Source: Methanosphaera sp. rholeuAM6 (lineage in GTDB: Archaea; Methanobacteriota; Methanobacteria; Methanobacteriales; Methanobacteriaceae). From it: a stretch of DNA of 10,211 nucleotides. A model generated the notes under the pieces. That model was not told the origin of the DNA. It did no database searches and saw nothing but the letters and a program-made list of their open reading frames with translations. How positions within the stretch are numbered: position 1 is the first letter of the stretch; the number at the start of each line of letters is the position of its first letter. The position numbers and the translations under genes are program-made. Positions 6,148 to 10,211 of the stretch are shown here, piece by piece. The stretch is from positions 1-10,211 of the forward strand of contig MVAA01000094.1 in assembly GCA_003266105.1 (NCBI GenBank), in the 5' to 3' direction.

Positions 6148-6161
6148 GATATTTATATTAT
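6148..6161 (+). promoter_or_regulatory. TATA box of the ProC-like gene, suggesting a near-leaderless mRNA
   Basis: AGATATTTATATTA is a good archaeal TATA element centred about 31 bp before the ATG at 6186. With the usual 25-27 nt spacing, transcription starts within a few bases of the start codon. No Shine-Dalgarno is visible before this ATG, which fits a leaderless or very short leader transcript. Confidence 0.5.
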
Positions 6162-6185
6162 GTCATAGGAATATAACTAGTTATT

Positions 6186-6977
6186 ATGAGTAATGAAGAG
6201 TTGTTTAAAAATCAAATCGGCGTAGTTGGTGCGGGACGTATCGGTCGTGCATTAATTCTTAAGCTATTGGAAAAGGGTTATCCCTATGATAATATTAAAT
6301 TAACGTATAATGGTTCTATTTTTACTTTCAGTGACATTTCAGATAATAATCTGATTGACATGATATCAAGTAATGCAGAGATAGTCAAGATATCATCAAT
6401 ATTGATTTTATCAGTACCTCCACAGTCATTTAAAAGTATAGGTAATTTCAATTTGACTGATGACACGCTTGTCATATCGTTTATGGCGGGAATCAACAGT
6501 GAAACTATTAAAGAACAGACAGGATCAGATAATGTTGTACGCATTATTCCAACGGGACCTGACACCATAAGGGATTCAAAGGCAATCGCGGGAGTGTATG
6601 GAAGGGATTCACGTGCCTGTGAACTGTTCAAATTACTGGATATTGATTATTGTCTTGTGGATGATGAAGAAAAGATGGATTACATTGCCATTGCAGGTTG
6701 TCTTCCAGCCATATTCTGCAGAGTAGCTCCTGATTCTGATGAAGCAAAGGAGGCAATAGACAGAATATCCGAGGATTTTCCGGAGTTTAGGGAAATAGCA
6801 TGCAAGTGTGGAAAGTTAGTTCCTGATGACAATAAGGATGAATTCATAAGTAGATTTACAACACCCGGCGGAGTAACTCAGGCAATATTGAATGGATTGA
6901 ATATGGGTAAGTCACTGTATGATTCCCTTTTAATGGGAATTGAAAGAAACAGGGAATTATCCGATGAGTCATGGTAA
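6186..6977 (+). CDS. Pyrroline-5-carboxylate reductase-like oxidoreductase
   Basis: This 263-residue protein has the ProC fold. The N-terminal Rossmann domain starts IGVVGAGRIGRALI (11-24), with the G-x-G-x-x-G dinucleotide-binding loop at 15-20. ILILSVPPQ (72-80) and LVISFMAGI (95-103) match conserved strands of the reductase, and RIIPTGPD (119-126) stands where ProC has its MPNTP loop. The C-terminal half has TTPGGVTQAIL (225-235), corresponding to the family's SPGGTT motif, and a closing helix, MGIERNREL. ProC makes proline from pyrroline-5-carboxylate with NAD(P)H. Here the SGSGPAY-like substrate loop has become AGCLPAIF, and the helical dimer domain is shortened, so true proline synthesis is doubtful and an F420- or NAD(P)-dependent imine reductase of another kind is possible. 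The ATG lacks a ribosome site; a TATA box 31 bp upstream suggests separate, near-leaderless transcription from the nuclease operon. Confidence 0.72.
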   Translation: MSNEELFKNQIGVVGAGRIGRALILKLLEKGYPYDNIKLTYNGSIFTFSDISDNNLIDMISSNAEIVKISSILILSVPPQSFKSIGNFNLTDDTLVISFMAGINSETIKEQTGSDNVVRIIPTGPDTIRDSKAIAGVYGRDSRACELFKLLDIDYCLVDDEEKMDYIAIAGCLPAIFCRVAPDSDEAKEAIDRISEDFPEFREIACKCGKLVPDDNKDEFISRFTTPGGVTQAILNGLNMGKSLYDSLLMGIERNRELSDESW

Positions 6978-6992
6978 AAGAGTACCATGACT
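6967..6992 (+). terminator. Perfect 10-bp hairpin over the ProC-like stop codon
   Basis: AGTCATGGTA (6967-6976) and TACCATGACT (6983-6992) are exact reverse complements separated by six bases, AAAGAG. The stop codon TAA (6975-6977) lies in the stem and loop. Few T follow directly, although TTTCTATTTTAAA comes at about 7015-7026, so this may be a 3'-end stability or processing structure rather than a classical terminator. Confidence 0.55.
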
Positions 6993-7104
6993 GATTTGTC
7001 CTGAAAGAGAAATATTTCTATTTTAAAGTCGGGGATTAAAGATTACAATTGTACATGTCACTCTTTCATAATGTGTGAATGTTCAAATTTATTAATACAG
7101 TGTT

Positions 7105-7128
7105 ACATATATAATATATTATATATTA
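7105..7128 (+). promoter_or_regulatory. TATA region of the Ig-like adhesin gene
   Basis: The bases around 7107-7127 are an unbroken alternation of A and T (ATATATAATATATTATATAT), a strong archaeal TATA candidate 25-45 bp before the TTG start at 7152. The leader would be short and would include GGGGTG at 7141-7146. Its position inside the longest possible frame argues that the upstream ATG at 7071 is not used. Confidence 0.5.
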
Positions 7129-7151
7129 TTAAATTTCAATGGGGTGTAGAT

Positions 7152-10064
7152 TTGAGGAATAATAAACACATATTCCTATTGGTTTTTGTTACAGTATTCC
7201 TGTTATCGGTGGGTGTTGTTTCTGCAGCCGAATCGGTAAATGATACTGGTACGTCCATTGAAGATACCAATATTCAGGATACCATAAAGGACACTTCCAT
7301 GCAGGGTACTGTAGAGACTGATAAGACTACAATTGATTCAAACAAGACAGACAAGATTATAAGTAAGAACACTCAAAAAACGGTTAATTCAAAGGAAGCT
7401 TCTAAAAATTTAACGTCATTTGACATAATAATCCGTAACAATGTGGTGGATAATGCCACAATAGAAGTGGGAGTGATTGACTATAACACTAAAAAGGCAG
7501 TACCAAACAGTGTATTGAACCTTCAGTTGCCTGATAATTCAACAATCAACACAAAAACATTGAAATCAGGTTATGTCAACGTTACAATGAAGTTGCCGTA
7601 TGGCAAAAACACGGTTAAAATATCCTATCCTGGAACAGCAAACCACTACAGTTATGATTACAATCTGGATCTGGATATTCTTAAACGCAAGACCAATCTT
7701 CAGGTTAATGTGGACAAGTCCAACACGACAGGTGATGTTAAACTTGATTTGATAATTTCTGACACGTTAACAGGCAATGCCTTAAAAAGCGTGAAAACAC
7801 AGGTCAAATTGTCCGACGGCAGAACATTCAACAACACAACCGGAACCAAGGCAGTTGCTTCTTACTCATTCAAGATTAATGAGGGAAGAACATATATCAA
7901 CGTTTCATACGGCGGCAACACAAAGTATCTTCCGGTTAAAACATCATTCTACCTTGATATGGACAAGATCAAGAAAAGCGTTTCATATGATGTGGCCCTT
8001 AACGATCTTTATATCGGCAAAACTTCAATAGCAGTCACATTAAAAGATGCCGACACAGGCAAGGCATTAAAGAACACTACATTGAAGCTTAAAGTGTTCA
8101 ACGGTAAGACCTATTCCGGTAAAACGGATAAGAATGGGGTTTACAAAACAGATATTGCCGCCCCGGTTGGAAAGAATTATATGAACATTACATTTGCCGG
8201 AACAAAGAATTACAATGCCCTGACGGAGAAAATTAATTTCACAGTAAAAAAACGTGTAACCAACATGACCTTCACGGGTAAGGATGATAAGCTGAACATT
8301 TCATTAAAGGACGTGATATTGAAGAAGGCAGTCGGTAACGTTCAGGTAACATTAACATTACCTAATTCAACCAAGGTAACACTTAAGACAAACAAGAACG
8401 GTTATGTCACTTACACCATCAAGCCAAAGGAAGGAACCAGCACATATACCGCCACATTCAAGGGAAATGCTAATCTTACCAACATAACAAGAACTTTAAA
8501 AGTAACTTATAAGCCTAAAACAGAGATAACATTCAATGTAACTGTCAGCAACAAGGTTTACAAGGAAGATAAGGTTGTGTTCACCTTAATTGACACCAAA
8601 ACCAAGAAAGGTATAAAGAATGCTCCGCTGACAATCAAGCTGCCGTCAAAGACTGTGCAGGCAAAGACCAACAGTAAGGGTCAGGTTGTCATGCAGACTA
8701 ACATGAGTATTGGAAAAAACAAAGTTGTCATGTCATATGCGGGAAATTCAAACTATGAGGCCAAAAATGCATCAGTAAGCATCGAAATTAGTAAAAGACC
8801 GTCAGTAATCAATTCAATGATGTACATCTCCGATGTATTTGAACTTGAATTAAACCTGTCCGATGCAGTTAACCGTAAGCCAATAGCAAATGCAAATGTA
8901 ATTGTACAACATCCTAAACAGACATTAACATTCAAGACAGATTCTTATGGACAGATAAGACAATGCATACTTTTACCGGTTGGAACTGCAAATGTAAAAG
9001 TAGTATACAAGGGAAATTCAGTGTATTCATCATCAAATGTCACATACTATAATTTAACATCCAGTCCTTCCAGCAAGGTTGCTACAAAAGTTAGTTTAAA
9101 CGATGTCAAGGGAGTCATTGGTGAAAAGGTTACCTTGACCGCAGTTGTCACAGACATAAAGTCCAATAAGATAACAGGTGGAAGCGTTGTTTTCAAGCTT
9201 AACGGCAAAGAATTAAAAACAGACAATAAGTTTGGCAGCAGCAAGGCAACCAAGGAAGTGTCCGTTAAGAACGGTGTTGCAAGCGTAACGATAGTTGCCG
9301 ATAAGAATCTTAGGGATTCAAAGAATTTAACTGTAACATATTCCGGAAACAATAAATACTATCAGAACATATCAGCAGTAAAACTTGCACAAATACAGCT
9401 TAGAAAAGCCAATCTGACAGTAACAGTCAATCCTGCATCACAGGACCAGTACAAGTACGTAACATTCACGGCAAAATTTACCGATACAACAAATGCCAAG
9501 AAGACAAAGCTAAATGACAATGGAGCAGGTTATGTTTTATTCAAGCTTAACGGCAAAACAATCATAAATTCCAAGTCAGAAGCAATTAAGGTTAAGCTGG
9601 TCAATGGCAGTGCATCATTGAAATACCAGATACCAAAAGCAACGGCAGGAATAAATTCTGACGGTACAATTAAGAATTACACAGTCACGGCAACATATTA
9701 TAATTCTAATTACCAAAGCACGTCAAACAATACAGTATACACGGTTAAACGTTCAAAAACATCATACAACATGTCAAAAACACAGTTTGTCAAAAGTTCA
9801 AAAACATTGGTGCTTACGGGAAATATTCTGGATTATAAAAAGAACAACGTTGTTGGAAACACCAAGCTTAATGTCAAGGTCAATGGAAAATTAGTTAAAA
9901 ACGGTACCAAGACTGCCGTTTACACTATCAAGGACGGTAAGATAAATCTTAAGATTAAGTTGCCTTCAGATATTAAGACGGTTAATAATGTGACATTGAT
10001 TATTGGAGATACTGCAGCATACCTTAAAAGCAGTCTTACAATTACTAAAGTTGCCAATGTTTAA
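7152..10064 (+). CDS. Adhesin-like surface protein with about nine Ig-like domains
   Basis: I place the start at TTG 7152 (970 residues), five bases after GGGGTG. The N-terminus then becomes a textbook signal peptide: RNNKH, a hydrophobic stretch, and cleavage after VVSA at residue 25. The longer frame from 7071 adds 27 residues that overlie the TATA box. A Thr/Asp/Asn-rich linker (26-87) is followed by about six 90-residue Ig-like domains, each with a Y/DTKTKKxIxNxxL-type strand and a TxxxGxV turn, at roughly 88-180, 181-275, 276-367, 368-455, 456-548 and 549-638. Two longer Ig-like domains with VxFKLNGK (641-748, 750-866) and a last shorter one (868-970) follow. The chain is Lys-rich, full of N-x-S/T sequons, and has a single Cys in the mature part. 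No transmembrane anchor or pseudomurein-binding repeat is visible at the C-terminus, so the means of wall attachment is unclear. Its role is probably adhesion, inferred from the family. Confidence 0.88.
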   Translation: MRNNKHIFLLVFVTVFLLSVGVVSAAESVNDTGTSIEDTNIQDTIKDTSMQGTVETDKTTIDSNKTDKIISKNTQKTVNSKEASKNLTSFDIIIRNNVVDNATIEVGVIDYNTKKAVPNSVLNLQLPDNSTINTKTLKSGYVNVTMKLPYGKNTVKISYPGTANHYSYDYNLDLDILKRKTNLQVNVDKSNTTGDVKLDLIISDTLTGNALKSVKTQVKLSDGRTFNNTTGTKAVASYSFKINEGRTYINVSYGGNTKYLPVKTSFYLDMDKIKKSVSYDVALNDLYIGKTSIAVTLKDADTGKALKNTTLKLKVFNGKTYSGKTDKNGVYKTDIAAPVGKNYMNITFAGTKNYNALTEKINFTVKKRVTNMTFTGKDDKLNISLKDVILKKAVGNVQVTLTLPNSTKVTLKTNKNGYVTYTIKPKEGTSTYTATFKGNANLTNITRTLKVTYKPKTEITFNVTVSNKVYKEDKVVFTLIDTKTKKGIKNAPLTIKLPSKTVQAKTNSKGQVVMQTNMSIGKNKVVMSYAGNSNYEAKNASVSIEISKRPSVINSMMYISDVFELELNLSDAVNRKPIANANVIVQHPKQTLTFKTDSYGQIRQCILLPVGTANVKVVYKGNSVYSSSNVTYYNLTSSPSSKVATKVSLNDVKGVIGEKVTLTAVVTDIKSNKITGGSVVFKLNGKELKTDNKFGSSKATKEVSVKNGVASVTIVADKNLRDSKNLTVTYSGNNKYYQNISAVKLAQIQLRKANLTVTVNPASQDQYKYVTFTAKFTDTTNAKKTKLNDNGAGYVLFKLNGKTIINSKSEAIKVKLVNGSASLKYQIPKATAGINSDGTIKNYTVTATYYNSNYQSTSNNTVYTVKRSKTSYNMSKTQFVKSSKTLVLTGNILDYKKNNVVGNTKLNVKVNGKLVKNGTKTAVYTIKDGKINLKIKLPSDIKTVNNVTLIIGDTAAYLKSSLTITKVANV
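9192..9557 (+). repeat. 18-bp in-frame direct repeat in adjacent Ig-like domains
   Basis: TTCAAGCTTAACGGCAAA occurs at 9192-9209 and 9540-9557, encoding FKLNGK in the seventh and eighth domains. The copies are 348 bp apart, exactly 116 codons, so recombination between them would remove or add one domain without shifting the frame. Confidence 0.8.
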
Positions 10065-10083
10065 ATAATTCCCCACCAATACC

Positions 10084-10114
10084 CCATTTTTTTGTTTTAA
10101 TTATTTATTTTTGA
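10084..10114 (+). terminator. T-rich terminator of the Ig-like adhesin gene
   Basis: Twenty bases after the stop, CCCATTTTTTTGTTTT starts a series of T runs (T7 at 10087-10093, T4 at 10095-10098, then TTATTTATTTTTG). Such clusters are the usual archaeal intrinsic terminators. No stable hairpin is needed or seen. Confidence 0.55.
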
Positions 10115-10118
10115 TTAG

Positions 10119-10136
10119 TTTATACAAATATTTATG
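10119..10136 (+). promoter_or_regulatory. Possible TATA box for a gene at the right edge
   Basis: TTTATACAAATATTTATG offers two TATA-like cores 45-60 bp before ATG 10181. The spacing would suit a leader of about 20-35 nt. Confidence 0.3.
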
Positions 10137-10180
10137 TCAGGTCTTTAGTGGAAAAACATTTTTTTTGTGAAAACATACTC

Positions 10181-10211
10181 ATGGATAAACATGAAAATGG
10201 TTGGTTAAAAA
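10181..10211 (+). CDS. Possible N-terminus of a gene cut by the right edge
   Basis: From ATG 10181 the frame reads MDKHENGWLK and stays open to the end of the window. The T-rich terminator and TATA-like sequence before it fit a new transcription unit, but only a weak GTGA (10167-10170) precedes the ATG, and ten codons are too few to identify a family. Confidence 0.35.
   Translation, partial: MDKHENGWLK

Noticed and set aside
1..10211. CRISPR arrays, rRNA and tRNA genes, complete insertion sequences, prophage genes.
   Set aside because: I read both strands and saw no regularly spaced repeats, no cloverleaf or rRNA-like conserved stretches, and no transposase or integrase motifs.

Overview
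The window looks like a piece of an archaeal chromosome from the Methanobacteriales, most likely Methanosphaera or a close relative. This rests on: very AT-rich intergenic DNA; archaeal TATA boxes followed by GGAGGTGA-type ribosome binding sites; TTG start codons; a gene for the archaeal DNA-repair protein NreA ending in a PCNA-binding motif; and two adhesin-like surface proteins (ALPs) of the kind expanded in gut methanogens. The genus is inferred from gene content, not from a search.

Layout, left to right. (i) 1-542, minus strand: the N-terminal 180 codons of a secreted beta-helix-type ALP that runs off the left edge. Its upstream region holds a perfect 11-bp inverted repeat and, further up, a run of ten G. 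(ii) 543-1179: mostly non-coding, with one possible 29-residue ORF. (iii) 1180-1745, plus strand: two tandem, paralogous 3-TM membrane proteins of about 90 residues, which look like the two halves of a six-helix transporter. (iv) 1761-3953, minus strand: a two-gene operon of nreA followed by a DegT-like PLP enzyme gene. It converges on the membrane pair and has a promoter with a dyad and direct repeats upstream. (v) 4189-4485, minus strand: an orphan minimal nucleotidyltransferase whose first catalytic Asp is replaced by Tyr, with no HEPN partner. (vi) 4486-5035: about 550 bp of AT-rich non-coding DNA. (vii) 5036-6145, plus strand: a two-gene operon of a small helical protein of unknown function and a PD-(D/E)XK-type nuclease-like protein started by TTG. 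(viii) 6186-6977, plus strand: a divergent pyrroline-5-carboxylate reductase-like protein, possibly on a leaderless transcript, with a perfect hairpin over its stop codon. (ix) 7152-10064, plus strand: a complete 970-residue ALP built of about nine Ig-like domains. (x) 10181-10211: possibly the first codons of another gene.

The genes do not form one pathway. The window reads as surface-protein genes flanking a housekeeping repair operon and several small accessory genes. The strongest candidates for something undescribed are the small-protein/nuclease pair (5036-6145), the split transporter-like pair (1180-1745), and the regulatory architecture upstream of the left-hand ALP.
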